Counted from the stretch's first letter, positions 51,601 to 57,735 are shown. The stretch: DNA of 64,000 nt from Sphingomonas sp. HF-S4 (GCF_032911445.1 NZ_JAWJEJ010000001.1:1178001-1242000), one strand, 5' to 3'. The notes: generated from the letters alone by a model not told the origin. Numbers and translations are program-made.

Positions 51601-53508
51601 GCGCTCGACCGCGACGGCGACGGGCTGATCTCGACCAGCGACGAGATCAGCTTCGTCGGCGACAAGGCCGGCGCCACGACCGATCTAGAAGGCCTTGCCG
51701 GGTTCGACGACAATGGCGACGGCGTGCTCGACGCACAGGATGCGCGCTACGGTGCGTTCCGGATCTGGCAGGACGCTAACCAAGACGGTATCAGCCAGGC
51801 CGAGGAGATGCGCTCGCTCGCCGAGGCGGGTATCACCTCGCTGTCGCTGCGCGGCACGGCCACCGGCGACAGCTTCACGGGCGGCAACGGCACCACGCTC
51901 GCCACGGCGGATTTCCTGCGCGCCGACGGCAGCCGCGGCACGCTCCACGATCTCGTGCTCGGCTATCTCCACGCCAATGGGGGACCGTCTGCGGACGAAG
52001 AGGAAACCGCTGCGGCGTTGCGGGCGGTTCCGGAAGAGAAAGACGGCCTCGCCGCGCCGATCATCTTCGACCTCGACGGGGACGGGAAGACGATCGTCCC
52101 GCTGGCGGAAAGCAAGACGTTGTTCGACATGGTCGGCGACGGCCAGCTCCACAAGACCGCCTGGGCCGATGCCGGGGACGGTTTCCTCGTCCGCGATCGC
52201 AATGGCAATGGCGTGGTCGACGGGATCGGCGAGATCTCCTTCGTCGCCGACAAGGCCGGCGCCAAGACCGATCTCGAGGGGCTCGCGGCGTTCGACGACA
52301 ATGGGGACAAGGTGCTCGACACCAACGATGCCAGCTTTGTCGGGTTCAGCGTGTGGATCGACGCCAACGCCAATGGTCGCACCGATGCCGGCGAGCTTCA
52401 AAGCCTCGCCCAGGCGGAGATCGGCGCGATCAGCCTGACCGGCGTCGCCACCGGCCAGACGATGGCGCAGCGTACCGGCGGGCAGAGCGTAATCTTCAAC
52501 ACCGCGGGGTTCACGCTGTCGGACGGCACGATCGGCAGCCTCAGCGACGTCGGGCTTGCCTTCGACACGGCCGGGCAGGGCGCGGTCGGCGCTTGGACGA
52601 CCAAGCCGATGCTCGACGAGGACCGCTTCGATCTCAAGGCGGGCAAGTCGCGGCTCAGTGCGGCGGGCGGCCGATTCGTAGCGCGCCAGCGTGGCACGGA
52701 CTCGCTGTTCGATCCTTTGGCGGGAGCGATGGCTGCGGCAACGATCCTCAAGTTCCGCGACAAGACCGTCGGCATGCTCGGCGCCTTCGTGCTCGACTTG
52801 GACGGCGACGGGATCGAAATCGAGCACCAGCGCAAATCCGACGCCCAGTTCGACATGGACGGCAATGGCGGGCGCGACAATACCGGCTGGCTCGGCAAGG
52901 GCGACGGCTTCCTCGTCATCGATCGCAACGACGACGGGCGGATCACCACCGGCGCCGAACTCTCCTTCCTCGGCGAGAAGGCCGGGGCAGGCACCAGCTT
53001 CGAGGGCTTGGCCACGCTCGACAGCAACAAGGACGGCAAGATCACTGCCGCGGATACGCGCTTCGGCGAATTGAAGGTCTGGCGCGACGCCAATCGCAAC
53101 GGCAGCACGGAAGAGGGCGAGCTCCAATCCCTCGCGGCGTTCGACATCACCGAGATCGGCCTGCGCAACAGCGCGACGCAGGTCTCGAACCAGAAGGTCG
53201 GATCGAACCTGATGCTGTCGACGGCGGTGTTCACCCAGGGCGGCAAGACCAAGACGATCGCCGACGTCGCCTTCGCCTTTTCGCCTGCCAAGGCGCCGGC
53301 GGCCGCTGCGCTCGCGTCGCTCGACGATCTGCGCAATCTCGCGCCGATCAATGCCGATAGCCGGCTCCATGCAGGCCCGCTCGACGCGCGGCTGGCGCTG
53401 ATGCGGCAGGCGATGAGCGGGTTCGGGATCGAGTCGGCCGCCGAGACACGGCTCGAAAAGCGCGATACGAACGGCGGTTACGACTTCTACGCCGCAACCG
53501 CAGCATGA
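36661..53508 (+). CDS. Giant RTX toxin/adhesin (5615 aa) with N-terminal HExxH domain
   Basis: GTG start preceded by GGGAG; no cleavable signal, as expected for type I secretion. Order: Pro/Thr linker (1-25); zincin-like domain with HELGHALNAY at 174-183 and EEGHGN near 236; glycine-rich hydrophobic region ~599-817; Calx-beta-like region ~1090-1320; four RTX nonapeptide clusters ~1352-2427 separated by domains; a VCBS/cadherin-like region ~2540-3185 with three near-identical copies; a fifth RTX cluster ~3185-3465; further Ig/cadherin-like domains including four DETGLG units ~4110-4600; and three C-terminal calcium-loop repeats ~4940-5510. RTX repeats fold with calcium outside the cell. A HlyC-type acyltransferase follows at once, arguing for a toxin-type role, while the many cadherin-like units argue for adhesion. 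Export is presumably by the HlyBD pair downstream. Confidence 0.85.
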   Translation: MPNPTPTPAPAPSPTPTPTPTPAPDPHAIFIAQATTAGANAAVAEMLWHTRTDALAASVAQTGVDQFFVNLFARPTLVQLFNQTQVSGALKTIAYGDAPGGGRSAYDSGERTQAGSSDFVTLHGVNVELRQVHAIFTSGANPSVPVGKIYMGTALWPGTSSYVGPEGALYVVAHELGHALNAYTFDTAMAGAINAGFTYLTQRQAAINALPAADQAAQHINVTSYIKTVMETAAREEGHGNLIAYNIWVDQFRATHGGSLPTDADRIALYQSESYYIYVFGGDGKFPTGLVPDATTGKLADTPGNLQILGDRNMKEQEGVAASHQAIYVGSTLAAFIAHGSTAPLEIDTRALGFFENIPSATPGGPPTAVPFQTLLQHWVRPSAIGTAVVIDVSKTPPISHTVTTTANSAGYQSVVISPPDPAVPDVRQSISISLGMQDGSGATFERSFVDVALLTNGQLRIMLSDEEGNSLAVSEADFQRQFGVNPRALLASGSQAQTALRPFILSRNTATGETAITLVDRNRYLPSGISLVADGNRIIPVDYKGREASYIYKNGVLVGYSVTEANAKVITTLNAQRQAIATEIRIVGNPLPFDFSDIAGALGSTLGYRLAGDNKLVGVMSSALFKTIGNNLGDALDGVIGGISANGSVQDAFKTFGPEFLKNLKSAGIGAVSSYLTAQLMQAVGVDGVAGEVLNSASGAVINQIITNIANNAGLFNGVNFSLVGSAVGGFLGAKLAKEVFHFDTIGGQIGSAIGSSIGVAAAASMLAPGGSLATLGGQLGIFAGPVGAFVGAFLGFLVGGLIGSLFGGTPRSGADVSWNAVTGAFDVANVYSKKGGSKDAARNVASAVANVFNMVLSASGSTLLDPRAVQVGNYGMRKSDFVYRPNSTQDTNAITQTFSGKDAAQRLIGYGAYQGLSDSDFQLVGGDVFVKRAIYATLSAAGIDPRNFDTSVLLGNIASAQAYKNLLANGGVVASIIAAEPDSVFAAETLVTLARASELGLDRRARSDWFGGFTYFASQVAGGVANIELGLSVDSASDQVFRLFKLGDRVVTDTIDIASQTTIEAGGGNDVIDLRSGMLANQVGLTVNGHLNDDIAVAGEDFTAKTATASIAGTALRGTATVAITNDAATEQQESFEVALSAATGGKLVGPAAKVTIVAASDLAYLSVGRSYAAEGDGYAVFRIGLSKAATSAISLSLTLSEARALAGSDYANALEISADGVSGWTAASTLTLAAGATAYFVRVAVIADNGIDGAGKPTNVEGDEQFTLGAIVTSGAAALANGAAPVLGIGTIVDGAGGTPLVWVDDLIVHENAGTAALSMARSRAGTTSDFTYATADRKSLSIDIAATVDGGGGDDVIHASDKGDNLFGGAGNDTLYGGRLDDWLLGGEGNDTLDAGSAVVGTLGGDGNYLDGGAGNDILRGREGSDWLEGGDGVDQLYGGAGDDILAGGAGEGDRLEGGLGSDQYLVRRGDGRDDAIETGSAASTGTTVDYIASRMAAIEKWKVNAAQAGALRPDWVGGAIGVSQGRIDGGEDSVVFAPGIGLGDIRLERSGTKAAPGADLLVTVFETVNGVQTESARLTLKEWFTDAFKRIEWLRFADGNAIKLSDITSFVIGGAGNDLLIGTQGNDFIWGGAGNDSIRGLAGNDIALGGSGDDLVSGDADNDIVVGGLGNDQVLGGLGNDSLTGDEGADEIYGGDGNDIVSGGVGDGDVVVGGKGDDRFKFTRGDGRDLIFDDYNDAGWTTVFASGVYQAGYSIDAQGSVLYTWGDGTVETVAFNKTGNPHVLDLQWRGKFNWDADTGTLRRFVGPASGSLVQDAGVDTLEFAPGIDIQDVVLRRVGNDLVMAIGDDDAESSDALALADSVTIKDWYVVGGGGQIEKFAFYQTGVLDIETVVGGTPTIKRNLFAGTDAADGTDAAPMGGSAIDDWMTAGAGDDVVAGGLGNDIIAGNSGSDTLRGEGGDDILYGGTGNDMLDGGAGKDILIGGAGFDIASYKSATAAVRVYLSLPSGNLGDALGDEYYGIEGVLGGSGNDTLGGDAGQNELEGGAGTDMLGGGAGDDTYVWNLNYGSDTVYDAAFTVTGGTWTFDTTVDAGVDVLELGAGLSLIDMQFVWSASDLYLRKDNNAAQQVKLQGQANANTRIETLQLADGLGISLTSVLVATGSAQLVGTAGDDLLAGRVGALADNLAGGAGNDALVGYAGDDLLFGGDGDDVLEGGMGADTLDGGANTAIGTTGTAGDTVRYVSSTAGVTVNLTVTGAQTGGDAAGDVLIGIENVVGSQLADTITGDAGGNRLAGLDGNDTLRGGGGDDVLLGDGGDDLLYGEDGVDAISGGDGADQMWGGAGDDRLDGGEGNDTLWGDAGKDSLTGGAGRDYLYGGDDDDTLDGGDGNDNIDSGLGNDTVNGGAGDDTLSDGGGDDVYLFSSRSGDDALIDLAGKNRIVFDDSVRFDQLWFARSNDSLVIGIIGSTSRVRLINFYSTVAKGLMSSVSTTTHTLFLGHAAPLIDAMTALQVAAPTAMPSAVASLLATYWHAGDKAAPIASAISLTTSEDRPSATLSVNAIDDDDNITGYAIGTAAGHGSVALNAASGQFVYTPGADYAGADAFSIVVTDADGQKVEVQVGVTVTAVNDAPGAITVSGPALAVAEAGTGSATVAGTVVGQLVSSDVDGDTLTFSLLDDAGGRYQISSNGQVSVKTPGLVDFETAQSHAITVQVSDGHGGTRQAGFTVAVNNVNEKNVLPASASLSIAENIAIGTTVGTIAATDPDGTHVFGQQRYYFLNGSTASATSADGRYTIDAVTGVVKTAAALNFEAANPSGTYQVIARDNAGGAPYNQAVSAVTIGITNVNEANSLPATLAMSVTENVAIGAAVGTVSATDPDGAHIFGQQRYFFLNGTTASATSADGRYTVDAVTGAIKTAVGISYEAGASGTYKVIARDNAGATPYNQAATDVTITVNDVNEANSLPTTPNMLVAENVAIGTTVGTIIAATDPDAAGTVFAQQRYYFLNGTTASATSADGRYTIDALTGTIKTAAALNFEAGAPSVAYTVIARDNAGGAGYFQAQTSFTIAVTDVNEAPTDMTWSPSAISVQERDRIAATAPDAARPAVVLAAFGVTDPDTAGSPFATFTYAVNDSRFEFIGNSLRLKAGVSLDYEAAAAIALTVTATDTSTTPQSIARPVTITVINRDDVLEGGAAGDVLTGQQNRDLIYGNAGADVLNGGAGDDMLDGGTGDDRLIGGLGVDTLYGREDADTLIGGDGNDTLYGGANNVGTNDQLFGDAGNDALYGEDGDDLLTGGAGADVLNGGTGNDWADYSWQSEGVAAAAGLVADLTTSANNTGLAAGDTFVSIENLIGTGFDDTLRGDANANTLRGGTGNDTLVGNAGDDTLEGGAGADSLSGGDGNDLLDGGDGNDILYGGNGNDTLRGGLGNDQLFAESGDDMLDGGAGDDILNGGLDNDTYIMTRSSGADTINNYDPSGADIDVIGLQDATPIESKDLWFERSGNDMIVSVIGTTSSSRIVGWYTMPGVDGANFKIDFIIAGVAQSKTINVEALVQLMATKTKPTTVAQRDTLMADATYKAKWATYWGTNDKPVIAAVGNQTTAEDTPLVLTITATDDITPAAGITTTAQILSGGTVIPASNLVWGLPDLQGRRTLTITPAANIAGAATIRLTATDAGGVVSDVRDFNVTVTGTPDKPIISSFSGLSGMSGQALPLNINLSFPDRDGSEVHEIWITGVPAGLTLTQGTYDSATATWKLSEGQIDEVAIIFPAGWSKDLNLTLTARATENGQTATSTATTTMVINAPPTDMRLGGNGLAAPSVVEYTPSTNPSGAYVGVVAPVDPDSLDRNRVTTNFAAMSLRGTGEERIVSATGPGGTTVNVLETGQFSGTSDPAGGGVFDMGAGAVNASKVYKYTIYVKAENNSPHTLYFGTRGNVENATTGAADTNPYFWYQQAGTLVQDRWYRVEGYVLPTGSALVPQGLFGGVYDTVTGVKVGNTNTFRFAPGATDTGARSFSYYGEGTSGYSGQWYQPVVEQQDFTYTLTNNAGGRFAINAVTGLITAVGTAFDYETGSSYNVTVTVNDGQGGQLSQTKTIAVTNVNEAPTISGGPASVYYDETGLGANPATVGTTFASFTLADPDVGQTPSMEFMANPGGFFAISGNGIRFASALDYETLKNAGYAVGDFNGDGRTEAFVGDVVVRATDGALPSATKTVKVYVQNVNETPYFTGGGDWRFFDETGLGGNPANGNVAVTTFTAADPDGTSPTFQLLNNPGGWFALDGSTLRFTGANLSYEAFRDSGQYSIYDWNGDGRLEAYIADVWVRATDGSAYVDKLTQVFISDVAEAPVIASSGGWQFLDETGLGGARAANADQIVATFAMSDGDGTTPSLVLANNPGDWFYISGNTLRVRPGFNFDFESLRAQGYGINDWNADGRLDAHIADVYVRATDGGLNSPDALTQVFISDSNDRPNNLVLEATNVFKETGDGNSHAGALQGRFTLSDPDGTTPRLEIVGGNDYGWFQVNGQHIQVTGANWTADWLRSTLGGYGQDAGFYYDTNGNGIPEIRIATLQLRANDDRGGVSDTFAYNVYIEERNEQNSLGNTVLGVDEDVGLGTVVGTVTASDPDLWAPYRDQRYYFWDGANISNTSYDGRFTIDAVSGVVRTNAGLDYESANAFAYTVTARDNGGNGGYTQSFARVDIGVRNVNDNAPTWVSYPGIHLVENANQMGEIVGGVVATDGDGNNTITYSMWEGSNPGGIFGINPQTGQIQLLHATIDYEASYWTAGGSTGKYADLLVYASDGMMSTGVNVRIEIENKRKYLWDNNRLLAGYQPDWQSTQSDGPLSAQASAQRLGGAEATPQALPINRNSWFNEWFLYGPEGLVGYYSEYNQYQNQFRNRPESTGRYAAGYVKIGNSSLWSVYSEDENNTNTLFGGGFPIGLDLNGDGLTLTDMLKTNVFFDRDGDGWRDRTSWIGADDAFLALDRDGDGLISTSDEISFVGDKAGATTDLEGLAGFDDNGDGVLDAQDARYGAFRIWQDANQDGISQAEEMRSLAEAGITSLSLRGTATGDSFTGGNGTTLATADFLRADGSRGTLHDLVLGYLHANGGPSADEEETAAALRAVPEEKDGLAAPIIFDLDGDGKTIVPLAESKTLFDMVGDGQLHKTAWADAGDGFLVRDRNGNGVVDGIGEISFVADKAGAKTDLEGLAAFDDNGDKVLDTNDASFVGFSVWIDANANGRTDAGELQSLAQAEIGAISLTGVATGQTMAQRTGGQSVIFNTAGFTLSDGTIGSLSDVGLAFDTAGQGAVGAWTTKPMLDEDRFDLKAGKSRLSAAGGRFVARQRGTDSLFDPLAGAMAAATILKFRDKTVGMLGAFVLDLDGDGIEIEHQRKSDAQFDMDGNGGRDNTGWLGKGDGFLVIDRNDDGRITTGAELSFLGEKAGAGTSFEGLATLDSNKDGKITAADTRFGELKVWRDANRNGSTEEGELQSLAAFDITEIGLRNSATQVSNQKVGSNLMLSTAVFTQGGKTKTIADVAFAFSPAKAPAAAALASLDDLRNLAPINADSRLHAGPLDARLALMRQAMSGFGIESAAETRLEKRDTNGGYDFYAATAA
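40713..43940 (+). repeat. RTX nonapeptide clusters A-D
   Basis: Four clusters at about 40713-41060, 41500-41850, 42440-42860 and 43160-43940 encode GGxGxDxUx units such as GGAGNDTLYGG and GGDGNDNID. The intervening stretches end in RLTLKEWFTDAF- and ADSVTIKDWY-type segments, the haemolysin-type spacer seen between RTX blocks. Confidence 0.92.
44881..45897 (+). repeat. Three near-identical cadherin-like repeats (~336 bp period)
   Basis: Copies start at about 44881, 45220 and 45556. Each has a SLxxAENVAIG-type start, then ATDPD, QQRYYFLNG, ATSADGRYTID, and ends VIARDNAGG...VNEAN. A diverged fourth relative (DQRYYFWDGANISNTSYDGR) lies at about 50450-50780. Confidence 0.88.
46210..47040 (+). repeat. 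RTX nonapeptide cluster E
   Basis: A fifth cluster (VLTGQQNRDLIYGNAGADVL through GGAGDDILNGGLDNDTYIM) separated from clusters A-D by the cadherin-like region, with a SVENLIGTGFDDTLRGDANA-like break in its middle. Confidence 0.9.
48990..50455 (+). repeat. Four ~360-bp repeats encoding a DETGLG-type domain
   Basis: Copies begin near 49009, 49372, 49735 and 50098. Shared features: (F/Y)xDETGLGxNP, a DPDG or DGDG acidic turn, NPGxWFxI, a DWNGDGRLEAYIADVWVRAT segment in copies 1-3 and a diverged TNGNGIPEIRIATLQLRAN in copy 4. The period is longer than the usual cadherin-like unit. Confidence 0.85.
51470..53190 (+). repeat. Three C-terminal calcium-loop modules
   Basis: Modules at about 51470-51870, 52060-52460 and 52790-53190 repeat the plan DLDGDG..., F(D/F)xxxDGxxxxTxWxGxxDxFLxxDRxxxGxI, ISFVGDKAGA-like, LEGLAxFDxNxD, and IWxDxNxxGxxxxxELQSL. 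They are EF-hand-like acidic loops common near the C-terminus of giant RTX proteins. Confidence 0.85.
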
Positions 53509-54026
53509 CCGGGAACACGATGAACGAGACGAACGCGCCACCCACCGTAAGCCATCTTCTCGGCGAGATGACCTGGCTGCTCACCCAGTCACCGTTGCAT
53601 CGGGCCCTCGCGATCGGCGATCTCGAATGGCTGGTGATGCCGGCCTTGCTCACCGAGCAATTCTACATCTTCCGCGATGGCGATCGCCCGGTCGGGCTGG
53701 CATTATGGGCGCAGACCAACCCCGAAGGCGAGGCCAAGCTCGAACGCGGGATGATCGAGCCGGAGAACCGGCTGACGCTCGAGGAATGGAGCGGTGGGGA
53801 CCGGCTTTGGCTGGTCGACCTGATCGCGCCCTTCGCGAATGCGACCAACAAGCATATCGAGGTCATGATGGCGGACCTCATCTCAAAGCCGCTGCACGGT
53901 CGCAGCTTCCGCTTCCATCGCACCGATCCGATGACCGGCGCGCGGGTTGCCCAGCGCGTCGAGGCCGATGCCGGCGACAAGTTGGCTGAGGCGATCGCGG
54001 CGCAGGTCGGGGCATCCCCCAACTGA
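53505..54026 (+). CDS. HlyC-type toxin-activating lysine acyltransferase
   Basis: 173 residues; ATG overlaps the RTX stop, a second ATG follows at 53520. The sequence ends LLTQSPLHRALAIGDLEWLV with H32, and LWLVDLIAPFANATNKHIEV with D105, which match the catalytic His and Asp of HlyC/RtxC. FYIFRDGDRPVGLALWAQ is also family-typical. These cytoplasmic enzymes transfer a fatty acyl chain from acyl-ACP to lysines of an RTX protoxin. Its coupling to the giant RTX gene is the main reason to think the RTX protein is a modified toxin. Confidence 0.88.
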   Translation: MTGNTMNETNAPPTVSHLLGEMTWLLTQSPLHRALAIGDLEWLVMPALLTEQFYIFRDGDRPVGLALWAQTNPEGEAKLERGMIEPENRLTLEEWSGGDRLWLVDLIAPFANATNKHIEVMMADLISKPLHGRSFRFHRTDPMTGARVAQRVEADAGDKLAEAIAAQVGASPN

Positions 54027-54181
54027 CGCCAAAGGTTCCCGCAAGTGGGTTGGTCGCAGAATCTGCGGCCGATCGCACGAAATTCTTGGCGAAAAGCCTG
54101 ACAGACTTTAAGAGATGTAGATCAGGCAATTGAAAAGCTTGGAGTATCGCGCAGTTCGGGGCTGCGGGCGGGGGGATTTGC

Positions 54182-56326
54182 GTGATCGAGGAAGGTGAGG
54201 GCGCGTCTTCGGGCGCATTGCACGCGTTTGTACTCGTGGCACAGTTCCTCGGCGTGCCTGCCGACCTCGCGCAGATCGTGCACGAACATGGCGGCACCGG
54301 TCGTTTCCGCCTCGAGGATCTGGCCCGCGCCGCCAAGCGCATCGGCATCGTCGCGAGGATCCGCCAGACGCGGATCGGCGAGCTGGGCAAGCGCCCGCTT
54401 CCGGCGCTGGCGGAAACCGAAACCGGCGACGCGCTGATTCTGCTCAAGATCGACGAGAGCGAGACGGCGCCGCGTTTCCTTGTCCAGCGCGGCGATGCCG
54501 AGCGCCCCGAAATCTGGTCTGAAGAGCAGTTCGCCAATCAGTTCAGCGGCCGGCTATTGCTGATGACCACGCGCGAGGCGATCGCCGGGAACAGCCGGCC
54601 GTTCGACATCAGCTGGTTCATTCCCGCTCTGGTCAAATATCGCAAACCGTTGCGCGACGTGCTGATCGCGTCCTTCTTCCTGCAGCTGATGGGGCTGGTG
54701 TCTCCCTTGTTCTTCCAGCTCGTCATCGACAAGGTGCTGGTGCATCAGTCGCTGTCGACGCTAGACGTGCTGGCGATCGGACTCGCGGTGGTGCTCACCT
54801 GGGAGACGGCGCTATCGGGGCTCCGCAACTGGCTGTTCGCGCATTCGACCAACCGCGTCGATGCGGAGCTCTCGTCGCGGCTGTTCCGGCATCTGCTCAA
54901 CCTGCCGCTCTCTTATTTCGAGGCGCGCCGCGTCGGCGACAGCGTGGCGCGAGTGCGCGAGCTCGAGCGGATCCGCGAATTCCTCACCTCCAACGCGGTC
55001 ACGGTGGTGATCGACCTCCTCTTCACGATCGTGTTCTTCGCGGTGATGTATCTCTACAGCCCGATCCTGACGCTGATCGTGGTACTGTCGATACCGTTTT
55101 ACGCCGCGATCTCGATCCTCGTCACGCCGGTGCTTCGCGCGCGGCTCGACGAGAAGTTTCGCCGCGGGGCGGAGAACCAGGCCTTCCTGGTCGAAAGCGT
55201 AACCGGTATCGGCACCTTGAAGGCGATGGCGGTCGAGCCGCAGATGCGCGCGCGATGGGAACGACAATTCGCCGGCTACACCCAAACCGGCTTCTCGGTG
55301 ATGACGCTCGCCAACACCGGTAGCCACGCGATCCAATTGGTCTCGAAGCTCACCACCGTCGCAATCCTCTATTTCGGCGCGAAGCAGGTGATCGCCGGCG
55401 AACTGACGGTCGGCGCGCTGGTCGCCTTCAACATGCTCTCGGGCAGGGTCGCCGCGCCGATCCTGCGTCTGTCGCAATTATGGCAGGATTTCCAGCAGGT
55501 CCGCATATCGGTCGATCGCCTGGGCGACGTGCTCAATGCGCCCGCCGAGCTCGAGCACAACCCCAACCGCGCCAGCCTTCCCGCGATCCAGGGGGACGTG
55601 CGGTTCGACAATGTCCGCTTCCGCTACCGCCCCGACGCGCCCGAGGCGCTGCGCGGCGTCGAGCTCACGATCGCGGCCGGCGAGATGCTCGGTATTGTCG
55701 GCCCCTCGGGCTCGGGCAAGTCGACGCTTACTAAGCTCGTCCAGCGGCTCTACGTTCCGGAGCAGGGGCGCGTGCTGGTCGACGGCGTCGATCTCGCGCT
55801 TGTCGATCCAGCCTGGCTGCGCCGCCAGATCGGCGTCGTCCTGCAGGAGAATATCCTGTTCAATCGCTCCGTCCGCGACAATATCGCGCTGACCGATCCC
55901 ACCCGCCCGATGGAGCAGGTGATCGCCGCCGCGCAGATGGCCGGCGCGCATGAGTTCGTCCTCGAGCTCCCGCACGGCTACGACACGATCATTGATGAGC
56001 GCGGCGCCAATCTCTCGGGCGGCCAGCGCCAGCGGCTCGCCATTGCCCGCGCGCTGATGACCGATCCCCGCATCCTGATCCTCGACGAAGCGACGAGCGC
56101 GCTCGACGCCGAGAGCGAAGAGATCATCCAGCGCAATCTCGGCGTGATGGCCAGGGGACGCACGGTGATCATCATCGCGCATCGGCTGTCCGCGGTGCGC
56201 CAATGCGACCGAATCGTCACCGTCGAAGCAGGGGCGATCACCGAGGAAGGCAATCACGAGGCGATGCTGCGCCGGGGCGGCCGCTATGCCCAGCTCTACG
56301 CCAAGCAGATGGGAGTCGAGGCATGA
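54182..56326 (+). CDS. Type I secretion ABC transporter, HlyB-like permease/ATPase
   Basis: 714 residues from GTG with GGGGGGAT upstream. Residues ~1-130 form a C39-peptidase-like domain without the catalytic cysteine (SSGALHAFVLVAQFLGVPAD in its place), as in HlyB where it docks the substrate instead of cutting it. Six membrane segments at ~155-435. ATPase: Walker A GPSGSGKST near 507, LSGGQRQR near 611, ILILDEATSALD near 632, H-loop IAHRLSAV. A 155-base gap with AT-rich stretches separates it from the acyltransferase and may hold its own promoter. Confidence 0.93.
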   Translation: MIEEGEGASSGALHAFVLVAQFLGVPADLAQIVHEHGGTGRFRLEDLARAAKRIGIVARIRQTRIGELGKRPLPALAETETGDALILLKIDESETAPRFLVQRGDAERPEIWSEEQFANQFSGRLLLMTTREAIAGNSRPFDISWFIPALVKYRKPLRDVLIASFFLQLMGLVSPLFFQLVIDKVLVHQSLSTLDVLAIGLAVVLTWETALSGLRNWLFAHSTNRVDAELSSRLFRHLLNLPLSYFEARRVGDSVARVRELERIREFLTSNAVTVVIDLLFTIVFFAVMYLYSPILTLIVVLSIPFYAAISILVTPVLRARLDEKFRRGAENQAFLVESVTGIGTLKAMAVEPQMRARWERQFAGYTQTGFSVMTLANTGSHAIQLVSKLTTVAILYFGAKQVIAGELTVGALVAFNMLSGRVAAPILRLSQLWQDFQQVRISVDRLGDVLNAPAELEHNPNRASLPAIQGDVRFDNVRFRYRPDAPEALRGVELTIAAGEMLGIVGPSGSGKSTLTKLVQRLYVPEQGRVLVDGVDLALVDPAWLRRQIGVVLQENILFNRSVRDNIALTDPTRPMEQVIAAAQMAGAHEFVLELPHGYDTIIDERGANLSGGQRQRLAIARALMTDPRILILDEATSALDAESEEIIQRNLGVMARGRTVIIIAHRLSAVRQCDRIVTVEAGAITEEGNHEAMLRRGGRYAQLYAKQMGVEA

Positions 56327-57735
56327 GCGTCGCCGGCACAATGTCCAATCTCGCGCATCACTGGCGGGTGTTGCGGGCTGCCTGGCGGATCGAGAGCGCG
56401 GCCAAGCCCGCGCGGCGCGAAAGGCTGGACCACGAATTCCTACCCGCGGCGCTCGAGATCATCGAGAAGCCACCCAGCCCGGGGCTGCGCTGGCTAATGC
56501 TGATCCTGTCCACGCTGTTCGGCGTGGCCTTGCTCTGGGCCTGTATCGGAAAGGTCGACACCGTCGCAGTGGCAACCGGTAAGGTCGTGCCCTCGGCTAA
56601 CGTCAAGATCATCCAGCCGATCGAGATCGGCGCGGTGCGCGCGATCCATGTCCGCAACGGCCAGCGTGTGCGGCGCGGACAGTTGCTCATCGAGCTCGAT
56701 CCGACACTTGCCGGCGCCGACGATGCCCAAGCGACGCAGGGGCTGCTTTCCGCGCGGACGACACAGGCGCGCAACGATGCCCTTCTGCGCTATCTGACCA
56801 CAGGCCGTGTCGCCTATACGCCGCCGCCGGGCATGCCCTCGGCGGTGGCGGAGACGCAAGCGCGCTTCGTGCAGACCGCCGTCGCGGAATATGAGGCCGA
56901 ACGCGCGAGCCTGCAGCAGAGCCGGGCCCAGAGCGTCGCCGAACTGGCAGGCGCTGACGCGGAGATCGCCAAGCTCAATAAGACGCTGCCGTTGATTGAT
57001 CAGCAATTGGAGGGCCGTCGGACGCTGACCGACAGGGGCTATTTCTCTAAGCTCAAGCTCCTCGAATATGAGCAATTACGCGTCGAGCACGTCCAGAACA
57101 TCGCCGTGCAGCGGAGTGCGGCGGCCAAGGCGCGTGCGGCCATCGCCAATATCGATGCGCAGATTGCCGGCCTTCGCGAGAAGTTCGGCAAGAGCGCCTT
57201 CGCCGAGCTTTCGGAGGCGGAGGATAAGGGCGCGGTCGCCGGCGAGGAGATCCGCAAGACCGCGCGGCGGCGGCAATATCAGGAACTGCGCTCGCCGGTC
57301 GACGGCGTAGTCCAGCAGCTTGCGGTCAACACTGTGGGCGGGGTAGTCCAGCCTGCACAGCCGCTGATGGTGGTCGTACCCTCCGCCGACGAAGTCGAGG
57401 TCGAGGCGCAGATCCTCAACCGCGACATCGGCTTCATCCGTGAAGGGCAGCCGGTCCGGGTCAAGCTAGAAGCCTTTCCGTTCACCGATTACGGCCTCAT
57501 CCAGGGCGAAGTCGCGTCAATCAGCCGCGACGCGATCGAGGACGAGAAGCGCGGGCTGATCTATGCAGTCCGCATCCGCCTCAAGCGGCGCACGATCGCA
57601 ATCGCGGGACGGGACATGCCGATCGGCCCGGGTCTGGCGGTGCAGGCCGAGATCCGCACTGGCGAACGCCGCATCATCCAATATCTCCTGTCCCCGATCG
57701 CGCAGACGATCGATGAGGCCGGGAGGGAGCGCTAA
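56323..57735 (+). CDS. Type I secretion membrane fusion protein, HlyD-like
   Basis: 470 residues from ATG overlapping the HlyB stop. A single membrane helix (~50-72, WLMLILSTLFGVALLWACIG) follows a cytoplasmic tail; then a biotinyl-lipoyl-like half-motif (KVVPSANVKIIQPIEIGAVR), a long coiled coil (~130-310), and the second half plus beta domain (ELRSPVDGVVQQLAVNTVGG, ILNRDIGFIREGQPVRVKLE). It bridges HlyB to an outer-membrane TolC, which must be encoded elsewhere. Last gene of the secretion operon. Confidence 0.93.
   Translation: MSVAGTMSNLAHHWRVLRAAWRIESAAKPARRERLDHEFLPAALEIIEKPPSPGLRWLMLILSTLFGVALLWACIGKVDTVAVATGKVVPSANVKIIQPIEIGAVRAIHVRNGQRVRRGQLLIELDPTLAGADDAQATQGLLSARTTQARNDALLRYLTTGRVAYTPPPGMPSAVAETQARFVQTAVAEYEAERASLQQSRAQSVAELAGADAEIAKLNKTLPLIDQQLEGRRTLTDRGYFSKLKLLEYEQLRVEHVQNIAVQRSAAAKARAAIANIDAQIAGLREKFGKSAFAELSEAEDKGAVAGEEIRKTARRRQYQELRSPVDGVVQQLAVNTVGGVVQPAQPLMVVVPSADEVEVEAQILNRDIGFIREGQPVRVKLEAFPFTDYGLIQGEVASISRDAIEDEKRGLIYAVRIRLKRRTIAIAGRDMPIGPGLAVQAEIRTGERRIIQYLLSPIAQTIDEAGRER

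Noticed and set aside
51685-53541. 618-codon minus-strand open frame
   Set aside because: Antisense to the calcium-loop repeats of the RTX gene.
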